This document shows positions 15,847-24,851 of a stretch of 64,000 nucleotides of DNA, piece after piece. Position 1 is the first letter of the stretch. Each line of letters opens with the position of its first letter. Source of the DNA: Rhodococcus sp. IEGM 1381. Its GTDB lineage: Bacteria; Actinomycetota; Actinomycetes; Mycobacteriales; Mycobacteriaceae. Position numbers and translations under genes: made by a program. The stretch spans positions 1-64,000 of the forward strand of contig NZ_JASHKQ010000006.1 in the NCBI RefSeq assembly GCF_030056795.1, given 5' to 3'. The notes under the pieces are model-generated. The model searched no databases. It was not told the origin of the DNA and saw nothing but the letters and a program-made list of their open reading frames with translations.

Positions 15847-17399
15847 ACGGTGCGACCTGCGGCCTCCCAGTAGGGCGTCCGCAGATCACGTTTCATGATC
15901 TTGCCTGTGGGCGCCTTGGGTAGTGCGGTGACGAAATCGACCGATCGCGGTTTCTGGTACGACGCCAGATTCTTCTTCGCCACGTCGATGATCTCTTGCT
16001 CGGTCGCTTCCGTTCCGGGTTTGAGCACGACGACTGCTTTCACGGCCTCACCCCATTCGTCGTCGGGAACCCCGATGACAGCGCATTCCAATACCGAGGG
16101 GTGTGCGCCGATGGCTTCCTCGACCTGAACGCTGAAGATGTTCTCGCCGCCGGAGATGATCATGTCTTTCGCCCGATCGACGATGTAGACGTATCGCTCC
16201 TCGTCCCAGGTTGCGATGTCGCCGGTCCACATCCAGCCGTCACGCAACGTGTCCTTCGTGAGCTCGGGACGGTTCAGGTACCCGATCATGTTCGCTTCGG
16301 AGCGCACGACGATCTCCCCTGGCGTCTTGCCGTCCCGCGGAACTTCCTCACCGAACGCGTCGACGATACGGATGGTGGTGACGAACCCTTCACGGCCACA
16401 GGACTTCAGACGGTGAGCATCGATACCCTTGACGGCGTTGAGATGGTCCTCCTGAGAGAGGAAGGACATCGTCGTGCCCTCGGTCTGTCCGTATCCCTGA
16501 ATCAGGGTGCACGGGAACGCATCGAGCGCTGCACGGACGATGGTCGACGGCATCGGACCGCCGCCGTACTGAATGTTCCGCAGACTGGAGAGATCGTAGG
16601 AAGCGAAGTTCGGGACTGCCATCATCCAGTTCAGCATCGTGGTGATCCCCAAGAACGCAGACACCTTCTCGGTCTCGATGATCTCGAGCGCCTGCTTCGC
16701 CTCGAAGTTCACCAGCACCACCGGGCAACCGTGCTTCATGTAGTTCATCGAAAGTACCACCGGGATGTGATACATCTGCCCGGTCAGCATGTAGACGTCG
16801 TTCGGGACGATGCGTTCTGCCACCGTCTGATTGAGCATTCCGTTGGCGGCACTGGTGTGGGTGTGGATCGCGCCCTTGGACTCGCCCGTCGTGCCCCCGG
16901 TGTACAGGATGAAGAACGGATCGTCTCCGCCGATCGACGGCGTCCAGATCGGCTCGTCGGCACTCGACCGAGCAAGAAGCTCGTCGTAACTGCCGTCGGA
17001 ATCGGCACCGAATTCGAGCCAGTGATCGACATTCACCGCGCGCTGCAGTTCCTGCTTCGTTTCCGACCACTCGGAGGCGGTGATGATCACCTTGGGGGTT
17101 GCGTCCGCGATCAGACCGATGAGCTGTTTGACACCGAGTCGCCAATTGAGCGGCTGCAGAACGAGACCGGCGCGGCCGGCTGCGAAATACAGCTCTTGGA
17201 ACTCGACGCTGTTGCGGGTCAACACCGCGACCCGATCGCCCTTCTCGAGCCCGAGTCCGCGAAGACCGTTGGCGAGCCGTCGAACACGCTCGTCCAGTTG
17301 GGAGAAGGTGATGCGTCGATCGTTCGGCACGTCGAACACTGCCTGCCGGTCAGGCGTCAGTGCTGCCCATTTGGCGGGGATCAATCCCTGATTCTGCAT
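15843..17399 (-). CDS. AMP-forming acyl-CoA synthetase
   Basis: A 518-residue ANL-superfamily ligase. The P-loop LYTGGTTGESKG is near residue 165, A5 motif QGYGQTEGT near 297, the A7 aspartate in WTGDIAT near 400, and the A10 lysine in APTGKIMKRDLR near 505. It activates a carboxylic acid to acyl-AMP and then acyl-CoA. It is second in the leftward operon, 33 bases after a SnoaL gene and coupled to the MaoC pair, so the CoA ester it makes, or one derived from it, is probably hydrated next. Acid specificity is unknown. Confidence 0.92.
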   Translation of the reverse strand: MQNQGLIPAKWAALTPDRQAVFDVPNDRRITFSQLDERVRRLANGLRGLGLEKGDRVAVLTRNSVEFQELYFAAGRAGLVLQPLNWRLGVKQLIGLIADATPKVIITASEWSETKQELQRAVNVDHWLEFGADSDGSYDELLARSSADEPIWTPSIGGDDPFFILYTGGTTGESKGAIHTHTSAANGMLNQTVAERIVPNDVYMLTGQMYHIPVVLSMNYMKHGCPVVLVNFEAKQALEIIETEKVSAFLGITTMLNWMMAVPNFASYDLSSLRNIQYGGGPMPSTIVRAALDAFPCTLIQGYGQTEGTTMSFLSQEDHLNAVKGIDAHRLKSCGREGFVTTIRIVDAFGEEVPRDGKTPGEIVVRSEANMIGYLNRPELTKDTLRDGWMWTGDIATWDEERYVYIVDRAKDMIISGGENIFSVQVEEAIGAHPSVLECAVIGVPDDEWGEAVKAVVVLKPGTEATEQEIIDVAKKNLASYQKPRSVDFVTALPKAPTGKIMKRDLRTPYWEAAGRTV

Positions 17400-17432
17400 G
17401 CGAGATTCCTAAGCTCGGTACGACAGGTGGGC

Positions 17433-17840
17433 TCAGTACGGCAGGTCGAGAGCAATGTGCCGCTTGGCGATCAACCAGGTTCCGTCGACTCGGGCGAACT
17501 CGTCCTCGTATTTTCCGGTGGACAGAACAGTGAGCTTCCCGTCGGCGACCGAGATGATCGTCAGGTACGCAATCACTGTCGCGTGATCATCATCGACATC
17601 ATCGATCAGGACGTTCGTCGTCAGGTGTCGGCGCTGGTCCGACTGCGAGTGCGCGGAGCCGTTCATCAATTCCATGATCGCGTCGATTCCGTCGAACGGT
17701 CCGATCAGATCACCGTCGGCAATTTTCATTGTCAGGACGGCATCCTTGGTGAACGACGCAACGATCATCTCGGGATGGTGATCATCGTATCCGAGGCCGT
17801 AGCGGCTGAGCGTGTTCTCGATTCCGGGGCGTGACGACAT
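17433..17840 (-). CDS. SnoaL-like protein, first gene of a seven-gene operon
   Basis: A 135-residue NTF2-fold protein (GIENTLSRYGLGYDDHHPEMI helix, FTKDAVLTMKI, IDAIMELM). ATG 17840 is strongly set by GAGGAG eight bases upstream; the extra 19 codons upstream of it run into promoter DNA. It heads the operon that continues with ligase, MaoC pair, mycofactocin SDR, SnoaL and PNPOx-like genes. Reaction unknown. Confidence 0.75.
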   Translation of the reverse strand: MSSRPGIENTLSRYGLGYDDHHPEMIVASFTKDAVLTMKIADGDLIGPFDGIDAIMELMNGSAHSQSDQRRHLTTNVLIDDVDDDHATVIAYLTIISVADGKLTVLSTGKYEDEFARVDGTWLIAKRHIALDLPY

Positions 17841-17862
17841 GACTTTTCTCCTCGATCCAGGC

Positions 17863-17897
17863 GTGACGACAATCACAACAAGGCCAATCATAATCAT
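17863..17897 (-). promoter_or_regulatory. Operon promoter with CRP-like site and AT-rich element
   Basis: GTGA-CGACAA-TCAC (17863-17876) matches the CRP/GlxR core. Six bases beyond it, the minus strand reads ATGATTATGATTGGCC (17882-17897), a member of the repeated AT-rich element. Both precede the SnoaL-headed operon. Confidence 0.55.
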
Positions 17898-18008
17898 GAA
17901 TCATGTTGCGTCAAGCGCGATTACATCCGATGGCGACGCGTCCAAGGCGCGACAATCCCCGCCCGGCGTCGTGCATTACCGGACGGGGAATCGCGCCGCG
18001 AGACTTCT

Positions 18009-19160
18009 CTAGAGCGTTCCGTCCTTGACGAGTTGCTTCGCCAGTGAGTCTAAAATGACCTCGGTCGAGCCCTCGTAGATCCGCATGGGGCGGGCCTCGC
18101 GGTACAGACGCTCGATATTGCTGCCGCGTGTGATGCCATAGCGGCCCATCACCTGAACCGCACGGTCGACCACACGACCGGCAACCTCGGTTGCAGCGAC
18201 CTTGGCCATCGACGAGAGATGTAGGTTTGCCCTCGCGTCGCGAGCCGAAGCCGCCGCGGCGCGATAGGTCAACGAACGCGCCATCTCGATGTCGGTCCAG
18301 CACATGGCCAGATGCTCGGGCACCGAGCCGAGACGAGACAGACTGACACCGAACTGCTCTCGGCCGTTCGCGTGGCGCACAGCCTCCTTCAGAGCAGCCT
18401 CGGCGAGACCTACCGCAGCACCCGCGACCGACACCCGGAAGGTCGCCAGAGTTGCCAAGACCAGCGAGAATCCTTTGCCCTGCTGTCCGATTCGGTGATC
18501 CAAGGGCACCCGTACGTCCTTCAGGATCACGTCGCTCAACACGTGCGGAGCGATGATCTGATGCGGTCGTTCGGTGGTGACACCCGGTGTGTCCGCCGGG
18601 ATCAGAACGAGGGAGTAGCCCTCGCCCTCACGTCCGAGGATGCTGTAGAAGTCTGCATCGCCACCGTTGGTGATGAACGACTTGTGTCCGTTGACCACCA
18701 GCTCACCATCGACCTCTTCGATCGACGTCGTCAGCGCCTTGAGATCCGAGCCGACATCCGGCTCGGTGAGGCCCAGAGCAGCGATTGCATCGAGATTCGC
18801 CACCCTCGGGAGCCAGTACTCCTGCATCGTAGGCGTTCCGCCGACAGACAATCCGTAGCTCCCGATGCCCTGCATCGCAAAGAGCGAATCGAGGTGTCCG
18901 CACTCGGCTGCAAGACGCTCACGAATCACCGTGACGGCGAGCGAGTCGACCTCCTCGAAGCGACCGCCGAACCGAGACGGCACGGTCACGCCGGCCAACC
19001 CTGTCGCCTGAAGCCGCTTGCGTACGTCGACGTCGATACCGTCCGACTCGTCGGCGCGCGCAGCGATATCGCGGACGGATTCTGCAAGCGCCCGCGCTTC
19101 GACCTGCAGTTCGAGATACTTACGTGGGAGCTCGAACAGTCCCTGTTCCGATTCCGACAC
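18009..19160 (-). CDS. Acyl-CoA dehydrogenase
   Basis: A 383-residue acyl-CoA dehydrogenase. GLTEPDVGSD and KSFITNGGDAD are the FAD-binding signatures, and RIYEGSTEVI near the C-terminus carries the catalytic Glu in the usual MCAD/SCAD position. GTG 19160 is preferred because GGAG lies five bases before it; a TTG at 19178 touches the promoter element. It is monocistronic and divergent from an SDR, across a 74-base gap with an ATGATTACCATACTAA element. It introduces the alpha-beta double bond into an acyl-CoA. Confidence 0.9.
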   Translation of the reverse strand: MSESEQGLFELPRKYLELQVEARALAESVRDIAARADESDGIDVDVRKRLQATGLAGVTVPSRFGGRFEEVDSLAVTVIRERLAAECGHLDSLFAMQGIGSYGLSVGGTPTMQEYWLPRVANLDAIAALGLTEPDVGSDLKALTTSIEEVDGELVVNGHKSFITNGGDADFYSILGREGEGYSLVLIPADTPGVTTERPHQIIAPHVLSDVILKDVRVPLDHRIGQQGKGFSLVLATLATFRVSVAGAAVGLAEAALKEAVRHANGREQFGVSLSRLGSVPEHLAMCWTDIEMARSLTYRAAAASARDARANLHLSSMAKVAATEVAGRVVDRAVQVMGRYGITRGSNIERLYREARPMRIYEGSTEVILDSLAKQLVKDGTL

Positions 19161-19181
19161 CCTGTCTCCATTCGTCAATCT

Positions 19182-19197
19182 ATGATTACCATACTAA
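19182..19197. promoter_or_regulatory. AT-rich element in the dehydrogenase/SDR gap
   Basis: ATGATTACCATACTAA resembles ATGATTATACTAAT at 30727 with a two-base insertion. It is the only AT-rich stretch in this 74-base divergent promoter. Confidence 0.4.
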
Positions 19198-19234
19198 GGA
19201 ATTGCTCGGCGTGGCCCGGATCCAGGAGAAATAG

Positions 19235-19999
19235 ATGCCCCAGTTCGACGCCCCATCCCAGTTCGATCTCAGCGGGCGCGTCGCCCTGATCACCGGCGGT
19301 AGCCGCGGCCTCGGCAAAGCGATGGCCTTCGGCCTCGCCCAGGCGGGAGCCGATGTGATCATCGCCAGCCGTGACTTCGAGTCCTGCCAGGTGACAGCCG
19401 AAGAAATCGAAAAGGCGACCGGGCGGCGGGCATTCCCGATTGCTGCTCACGTCGGTAAGTGGGATGCTCTCGACTCGCTAGTCGATGCCTCCTACGAGCA
19501 CTTCGGCAAGGTCGACATCTTGATCAACAACGCGGGCATGTCCCCGCTGTACGACTCCGTGGACACCATCTCCGAGGCCCTGTTCGACAAAGTCCTCGGG
19601 GTCAATCTCAAAGGCCCCTTCCGCCTGGCCGCACTCATCGGAACACGGATGGCCCAGGGCGACGGTGGCTCGATCATCAATATTTCGAGCGCCGCATCGA
19701 CCAAGCCCCGACCCGACGTGCTGCCCTACGCCGCTGCGAAAGCCGGCCTCAACGCCATCACCGTCGGCTTGGCCAAGACATTCGGGCCGAGTGTGCGCAC
19801 GAACGCGATCATGGCCGGCACGTTCCTGACCGACGTTTCCAACGCCTGGGACATGGAGGCTTTCGGTAAGCGTGCCGAGACCTTCGCAGCCAAGCGAGGC
19901 GGCGACCCCAATGAAATCGTGGGAGCTGCTTTGTATCTCGCAAGTGACGCCTCCAGCTACACCACTGGATCTATCATCACCGTCGACGGCGGGATGTAG
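19235..19999 (+). CDS. Short-chain dehydrogenase/reductase
   Basis: A 254-residue classical SDR: TGGSRGLG cofactor motif at about residue 20, NNAG near 97, Ser in NISSAAS, and the YAAAK active site near 163. AGGAGA lies six bases before ATG 19235. It resembles 3-oxoacyl-ACP reductase/gluconate 5-dehydrogenase types; likely acts on a hydroxy or keto intermediate. Convergent with the next SDR, six bases apart. Confidence 0.85.
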   Translation: MPQFDAPSQFDLSGRVALITGGSRGLGKAMAFGLAQAGADVIIASRDFESCQVTAEEIEKATGRRAFPIAAHVGKWDALDSLVDASYEHFGKVDILINNAGMSPLYDSVDTISEALFDKVLGVNLKGPFRLAALIGTRMAQGDGGSIINISSAASTKPRPDVLPYAAAKAGLNAITVGLAKTFGPSVRTNAIMAGTFLTDVSNAWDMEAFGKRAETFAAKRGGDPNEIVGAALYLASDASSYTTGSIITVDGGM

Positions 20000-20005
20000 G
20001 CAGCC

Positions 20006-20803
20006 CTACGTCCGCAAGCCCCGCCACGCCATCGTCCCGCCATCGACGGGGACGTTGGTACCCGTCATGAACGACGCTGCATCCGAGGCCAAGAAGCACG
20101 CAACTCGCGCGACCTCCACGGGATCACCGAGGCGCGGAATCAGATGGGCACCGCTCATGTGGCGCTCCTGCTCCACCGGATCGGCGGCGGCATCGATATG
20201 TTTCTGCGCCATCGTGGTCCGAAAGCTCCCAGGAGAGAAGCTGTTGCACCGAACTTCGTTTGCCAGTGAAATCGCGGTGGTTCGAGTCAGCTGGATCACC
20301 GCAGCTTTGCTCACGGAATAGGCGGGCGTCTTGTAGCCCATCATCCCCGACACCGACGCGGCGTTGACGATGGACGGACCCCGGTTCGACGCCCGGAGAT
20401 GCGACGCAGCGTATTTCGTCGCCAACCACATCGACTTGACGTTGATGTTCATGACGGCATCCCACACGTCCTCTGGGAGATCGACGATATTGGCCTGCTC
20501 CCCCGGTACGAACCCGGTGTCGATGACGCCCACGTTGTTGACCAGAGTGTCGAGGCCTCCTGCGGCAGCGACGGCGGCGTCGATCATCTGCCGGACTTGC
20601 TCACCGTCGGACATATCGATCCGCAGCGCAACGCTTTTCGCTCCCGCCGCCGCGATGAGAGTTTCGGTCTCGGCCAGCAGCTCCGGTGAGATGTCGGCGA
20701 CAATCACGGTCTCGGCACCCTGAGATGCAGCCTCGACGGCAATGGCCCGTCCGATTCCCGAGCCGCCGCCGGTCACGAGTACTCGTTTGTTCTTCACAGC
20801 CAC
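20006..20803 (-). CDS. Short-chain dehydrogenase/reductase
   Basis: A 265-residue classical SDR with TGGGSGIG, VNNVG in place of NNAG, AASVSG and YSVSK. It starts at GTG 20803, directly after the CoA-transferase stop; a second GTG two codons later with a slightly better ribosome site is equally possible. It is the last gene of the ten-gene leftward operon that begins at 30707. Probable role is oxidation or reduction at a hydroxyl/keto group. Confidence 0.83.
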   Translation of the reverse strand: MAVKNKRVLVTGGGSGIGRAIAVEAASQGAETVIVADISPELLAETETLIAAAGAKSVALRIDMSDGEQVRQMIDAAVAAAGGLDTLVNNVGVIDTGFVPGEQANIVDLPEDVWDAVMNINVKSMWLATKYAASHLRASNRGPSIVNAASVSGMMGYKTPAYSVSKAAVIQLTRTTAISLANEVRCNSFSPGSFRTTMAQKHIDAAADPVEQERHMSGAHLIPRLGDPVEVARVACFLASDAASFMTGTNVPVDGGTMAWRGLRT

Positions 20804-22006
20804 CTACTTACTGACGATTCCTCGTCCGGCCAGATCTGCCAGTTCCTCTGCATTCATGGACAACTCGGCCGCCAGAATCTCGGCAGTGTGCTCGCCGATT
20901 CCCGGCACGCCGTCGTACACCGGGCCGTCGTAGCTCTTCATGTGCAACACAGGCCCCGGCATGAGCACCTTGCCGAGGACGTCGTTTCCGGTGATCTCGA
21001 CGAGGGTCCGTTCCAGGAAGTGCGGATCCTGCACCACGTCGGAGGCATCGTTGACGGCGGCGCTGACCACCTCGAATTTTTCCAGCGTGGCCAACACCTC
21101 GGCGCGCGGCATGGATGCGCACCACTCGATCACCATCTTCTGGACATCGTCGTTGTTGCGCAGTCGATCCGCGTTGGTTGCGTACCGCGGGTCCTCGATC
21201 ACCTCGGGCTTACCCATGGCAGCGAACAGCCGCTTGGCAATGGCTTGGTTCGATGCGGCTATCGAGAGGAACTTGCCGTCCGCTGCCTCGTAGATTCCGC
21301 GTGGCGACGCCGCTCCGGTCGAGTTGCCGATGCGCTGCTGGATCTCCCCGGTTGCGGTGTACTTGAGAAACATGTCGCCGACGATGAACATCAGCGGCTC
21401 GTAGAGCGCGACATCGACTTCCTCACCGAGACCGGTCTTCTCGCGTTTGAACAAGGCCATCGCAACCCCCATCGCCGCGGACAATCCGGCGATCGAGTCG
21501 GCGAAGCCGAACGGCGGCGACGTCGGCGGTGAATCGGGCCAACCGTTGACGTTCGCGAAGCCGCTGGCGGTCTCGGCAACAGTGCCGAATCCCGGCAGCA
21601 GACGGTTCGGACCGGTCTGACCGAATCCGGAGACGCGAGCCAACACCAAACCTGGGTTGACCTCGGACAATTCTTCGAATCCAAGCCCCCATGCTTCGAG
21701 CCTGCCGGGCCGGAAGGATTCTATGACGACATCGGCTCCAGCAATGAGTCGCTTCACCAGCGCTCGACCCTCCTCGTCACGCAGGTCGATGCCGACCGAG
21801 CGCTTGCCCGCATTCAAACGAGAAAACCCGAGCGAGAGGCCGTCCTTCTGCGGAATCCATTGCCGCGCATAGTCACCTGATGCCGGGTCCTCGACCTTGA
21901 TGACTTCAGCGCCGAAATCTCGGAGCATACGTCCCGCCGTCGGCGCGGCGTACATGGTGCCGAGCTCGACCACCTTGATGCCCGCAAGTGGCCCTTCAGC
22001 GCTCAT
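20804..22006 (-). CDS. Family III (CaiB/BaiF-type) CoA-transferase
   Basis: A 400-residue protein. KVVELGTMYAAP, GAEVIKVEDP, NAGKRSVGIDL and ADSIAGLSAAMG follow the formyl-CoA transferase family, with the catalytic Asp in ADSIAG near residue 172. ATG 22006 overlaps the aldehyde dehydrogenase stop by one base. The open frame continues far upstream but that part is antisense to the dehydrogenase. It would move CoA between carboxylic acids. Beside MaoC and CitE-like genes, a C5-dicarboxylate acceptor (mesaconate or itaconate type) is an attractive guess. Confidence 0.9.
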   Translation of the reverse strand: MSAEGPLAGIKVVELGTMYAAPTAGRMLRDFGAEVIKVEDPASGDYARQWIPQKDGLSLGFSRLNAGKRSVGIDLRDEEGRALVKRLIAGADVVIESFRPGRLEAWGLGFEELSEVNPGLVLARVSGFGQTGPNRLLPGFGTVAETASGFANVNGWPDSPPTSPPFGFADSIAGLSAAMGVAMALFKREKTGLGEEVDVALYEPLMFIVGDMFLKYTATGEIQQRIGNSTGAASPRGIYEAADGKFLSIAASNQAIAKRLFAAMGKPEVIEDPRYATNADRLRNNDDVQKMVIEWCASMPRAEVLATLEKFEVVSAAVNDASDVVQDPHFLERTLVEITGNDVLGKVLMPGPVLHMKSYDGPVYDGVPGIGEHTAEILAAELSMNAEELADLAGRGIVSK

Positions 22007-23478
22007 CAAACCCTCCACTGAATGTGCTTGACCTCGAGGTATTCCTTCATTCCCCACTCGCCGAGTTCGCGGCCGACCCCGGACTTTCCGTAGCCGCCGA
22101 ACGGAGCGTCGGGACGCATCGACCCACCGCCATTGATCCACACGGTTCCGGCTCGGACCTGCTCCGCGACGCGGCGCGCCTCGATCGGATCGTCGCAGTA
22201 GACGTTGGCCGCAAGTCCGTACTCGGTGTCGTTGGCCAAACGGATGGCTTCCTCGGTGTCCTTGAACGGGACTATCACAGCGACGGGCCCGAAGATCTCC
22301 TGCTGCACCGCGCGGGCGCTGTGTGGGAGTCCGCCCAGCAGAACGGGGTTGACGTACCAGCCCTTCTCCGGAAGCGGCTTGGTGACCTCGAGCAGTTTCT
22401 TGCCGCCCTCGGCCACCGAGCCGTCGATGAAGCCGTTGACGCGCGCTTGGTGGTCGGGCCGGATCATCGGTCCGATGTTGGTGGCCGGATCCCAGGGATC
22501 GCCGACGATCATCTGATCGAACGCGGACGCTCCGGCTTCGAGGAACTCGTCGTACACGCTGTCGTGCACAAGAAGACGGGCGAGCGCCGCGCAACCCTGG
22601 CCCCCATTGCGGGCCCAGCGGAGGTGCATCTCGACGGCGATCTTCTTGACGTCGACGCCCTCGAGGACGATGTTCGGGGACTTGCCTCCGAGTTCGAGCG
22701 TCACACCGGCCAAGTTGGCCGACGCCTGCTCCATGATCTTGGCTCCGACTCCGTCGGACCCGGTGAACGAGACCCGATCGACACCGCGGTGCGAGGAAAG
22801 CTGCTGTCCCACATCGGCACCACCGATGATGACGTTCATGACGCCCGGCGGCAGGCCGGCTTCTTTGATCAAGTCGCCGAGGAACAGTGTCGTCAGCGGA
22901 GTCCGCGGCGACGGCAGCAGCACGACGGTGCAGCCTGCGGCAAGTGCCGCACCGAACTTGAAGATCGCGAGATTGAGCGGGTAGTTGTACCCGGTGATTG
23001 CCGCAACCACGCCGACGGGCTGATGGACTACATCGCTCATCGTCGGAACAGGTTTGTCGTAGCCTCCGAGATGAATGGTGCGGTCCGTTTTCGCCGCTTC
23101 CGCCGCCCATCGCAGGTGTTCGTCTACGGCCATCTTCACCTGGAGGTACGCCGCTAGCGAGACCGGACAACCGACCTCGTTGACGATCGAGGGCAGCAGC
23201 CGATCGGCGGCCTTTTCGAGAGCGTCCGCGAATCGGTGGATGTGCACCGAACGCTCCTCGCCGCTGAGAGCGGCCCACCCGGGGAACGCCTTTCGTGCCG
23301 CGGCGACGGCATCGTCGACCTGGCTGCTCGAGGCGCCGCCGACGGTGGCGATCACTGCTTCGGTTGCCGGATTGAAAACGTCCCAGCTCTCGCCTTCGGG
23401 CTGCGCATCGGTGTCGCCGATCAGGAGCGTCCTGGTGTCCGGAACCCAGTCCTGCTGAACTTCTGCCACTGCGGTCAT
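22006..23478 (-). CDS. Aldehyde dehydrogenase (NAD(P)+-dependent)
   Basis: About 490 residues. Motifs: ITGYNYPLN, SFTGSDGVG, Glu in VTLELGGKSPN near 263, Cys in NGGQGCAAL near 297, and QEIFGPVAV. It differs from the aldehyde dehydrogenase at 1377, so the region encodes two. ATG 23478 starts one base after the MaoC stop; an ATG at 23490 is in frame but sits directly on its only ribosome site. It probably oxidises an aldehyde (possibly a semialdehyde) made within this operon. Confidence 0.88.
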   Translation of the reverse strand: MTAVAEVQQDWVPDTRTLLIGDTDAQPEGESWDVFNPATEAVIATVGGASSSQVDDAVAAARKAFPGWAALSGEERSVHIHRFADALEKAADRLLPSIVNEVGCPVSLAAYLQVKMAVDEHLRWAAEAAKTDRTIHLGGYDKPVPTMSDVVHQPVGVVAAITGYNYPLNLAIFKFGAALAAGCTVVLLPSPRTPLTTLFLGDLIKEAGLPPGVMNVIIGGADVGQQLSSHRGVDRVSFTGSDGVGAKIMEQASANLAGVTLELGGKSPNIVLEGVDVKKIAVEMHLRWARNGGQGCAALARLLVHDSVYDEFLEAGASAFDQMIVGDPWDPATNIGPMIRPDHQARVNGFIDGSVAEGGKKLLEVTKPLPEKGWYVNPVLLGGLPHSARAVQQEIFGPVAVIVPFKDTEEAIRLANDTEYGLAANVYCDDPIEARRVAEQVRAGTVWINGGGSMRPDAPFGGYGKSGVGRELGEWGMKEYLEVKHIQWRV

Positions 23479-23479
23479 C

Positions 23480-23953
23480 TCACGCACCATCCTTCTCGAT
23501 GTCTGCCGGGAGCTTGGCCATCAGGCCGACTCGCTCGAGCACACAGACGATTTCGTCCCGTTGGTTGTATCCGATGTGTTCGAACCAGACGATTCCCGAA
23601 TCGTCGCGGCTCTTGGACTCGCGCTTGTTCTTGATGGTCGTTTCCGCCCGAAGTGTGTCGCCGTGGAACACCGGGTTCGGGAACGTGATCTTCTCGTAGC
23701 CGAGGTTGCCGAGTGTGGTGCCCATCGTGAGCTCGGGCACGTGAAATGCACCGATCAACGCGACAGTGAACAGGCTGTTGAACAGGCGCTGGCCGTGGAT
23801 CGTGCCCTTGCAGAACTCCGCATCCAGGTGCAGCGGTTGGATGTTCATCGTCAGCGAGGTGAACATGACGTTGTCCATCTCGGTCACGGTGCGGGTCATC
23901 GCATGCTTGTAGTGCTTGCCCACCTCGAACTCCTCGAAATACAGACCTCTCAC
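23480..23953 (-). CDS. MaoC-family hydratase, mesaconyl/itaconyl-CoA hydratase-like
   Basis: A 157-residue hotdog. LTMNIQPLHLD gives the hydratase motif in the variant form seen in mesaconyl-CoA and itaconyl-CoA hydratases, followed by FHGDTLRAETTI. GTG 23953 overlaps the CitE-like stop (GTGA) and has AGAGAGG six bases upstream; the much longer open frame is a shadow of the lyase gene. Next to a CitE-like lyase, it probably hydrates an unsaturated C5 acyl-CoA to a malyl-CoA homologue. Confidence 0.83.
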   Translation of the reverse strand: MRGLYFEEFEVGKHYKHAMTRTVTEMDNVMFTSLTMNIQPLHLDAEFCKGTIHGQRLFNSLFTVALIGAFHVPELTMGTTLGNLGYEKITFPNPVFHGDTLRAETTIKNKRESKSRDDSGIVWFEHIGYNQRDEIVCVLERVGLMAKLPADIEKDGA

Positions 23954-24840
23954 TTGCTGCCTCTCTTCGTGATCGCCTCGGCACGCTCCAACCACTGGAT
24001 TGCCTTGTCGTAGTGCGCTTTGTCGATATGCAGCCCGCGGTACCGCAATGCACCGGTCCCCTGCGCTTCGGCTTTCTCGTACGCCTCCGCCAGCCCGCGG
24101 TAGAACTCGATGTCCTGCTCGGACGGGCTGAACACGTCGTTGACGGTCTCGACGTGCGACGGGTGGATCGCGATCATTCCGCGGAAGCCGAGCTGCCGTC
24201 CTTTCGTTGCGAATTCGCGCAGGCCGCTCAAATTTTCGAGATCCTCCCACAGTCCGGTGAGAGCGTGAATCTTCGCCTCCCGGCACGCGAGAAGCACCCG
24301 ACTTCGTAGATACAGGGTTTCGAGACCCTCGGGCGTCCATTCGTATCCCACCTCGCGGGCGATGTCGGCATGCTCGGCGGACGGCCCGATCATCGCGCCG
24401 ACGCGCGGGGACGCCGTCGCCACCTCGAGGCAGTTGTGGATGGCCTTCACCGTCTCGACGGGAACGATGTATTCCAGGCCGTCGACGTTGTTGCGCGCCT
24501 CGAAGTGATCGAGCAACGCGTCGTACTGCAAGACGTCGACGGCCCTCTCTATCTTCGGCGCGAACACGCCCGTCAGACCAGGCACAACGACAGCTTCGAG
24601 GTCTGCGCCGGTGAGCCGCGTCGCAAGTGGATTGACGCGGACGAACAGTCCCACATCGAAGTTGGTCTGCCGAACTCGTGCGATGGACTCGGCCACCGTC
24701 GCACGGGCGGACTCCTTCTCGGCGGCGGGCACCGAGTCTTCCAGATCGAGAACGACGCAGTCTGCGCCCGACGCAACGGCCTTGTCCACCCACCGCGGGC
24801 GGTGACCGGGCACGAACAGAATGGAACGGTACGGCTGCAC
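23950..24840 (-). CDS. CitE/HpcH-type acyl-CoA lyase (malyl/citramalyl-CoA lyase-like)
   Basis: A 296-residue TIM-barrel protein. SILFVPGHRPRWVDKA, DCVVLDLEDSVP with its acidic cluster, VRVNPL, PKIE, VPVETVKAI and AIHPSHVETV are the CitE family markers. The start is GTG 24840 with AAGGGA seven bases upstream. Family members split malyl-, methylmalyl- or citramalyl-CoA to acetyl- or propionyl-CoA plus glyoxylate or pyruvate. Placed between MaoC and acyl-CoA dehydrogenase genes, it looks like the final C-C cleavage step of this branch. Confidence 0.87.
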   Translation of the reverse strand: MQPYRSILFVPGHRPRWVDKAVASGADCVVLDLEDSVPAAEKESARATVAESIARVRQTNFDVGLFVRVNPLATRLTGADLEAVVVPGLTGVFAPKIERAVDVLQYDALLDHFEARNNVDGLEYIVPVETVKAIHNCLEVATASPRVGAMIGPSAEHADIAREVGYEWTPEGLETLYLRSRVLLACREAKIHALTGLWEDLENLSGLREFATKGRQLGFRGMIAIHPSHVETVNDVFSPSEQDIEFYRGLAEAYEKAEAQGTGALRYRGLHIDKAHYDKAIQWLERAEAITKRGSK

Positions 24841-24851
24841 GTCACTTCCCT

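Noticed and set aside
15996..17834. A 612-codon open frame on the plus strand
   Set aside because: Antisense to the acyl-CoA ligase and SnoaL genes, with a composition typical of a mirrored frame.
22007..23278. Possible N-terminal extension making an 824-residue CoA-transferase fusion
   Set aside because: The extra part is antisense-like noise in another frame of the aldehyde dehydrogenase; the ATG at 22006 fits the family length.
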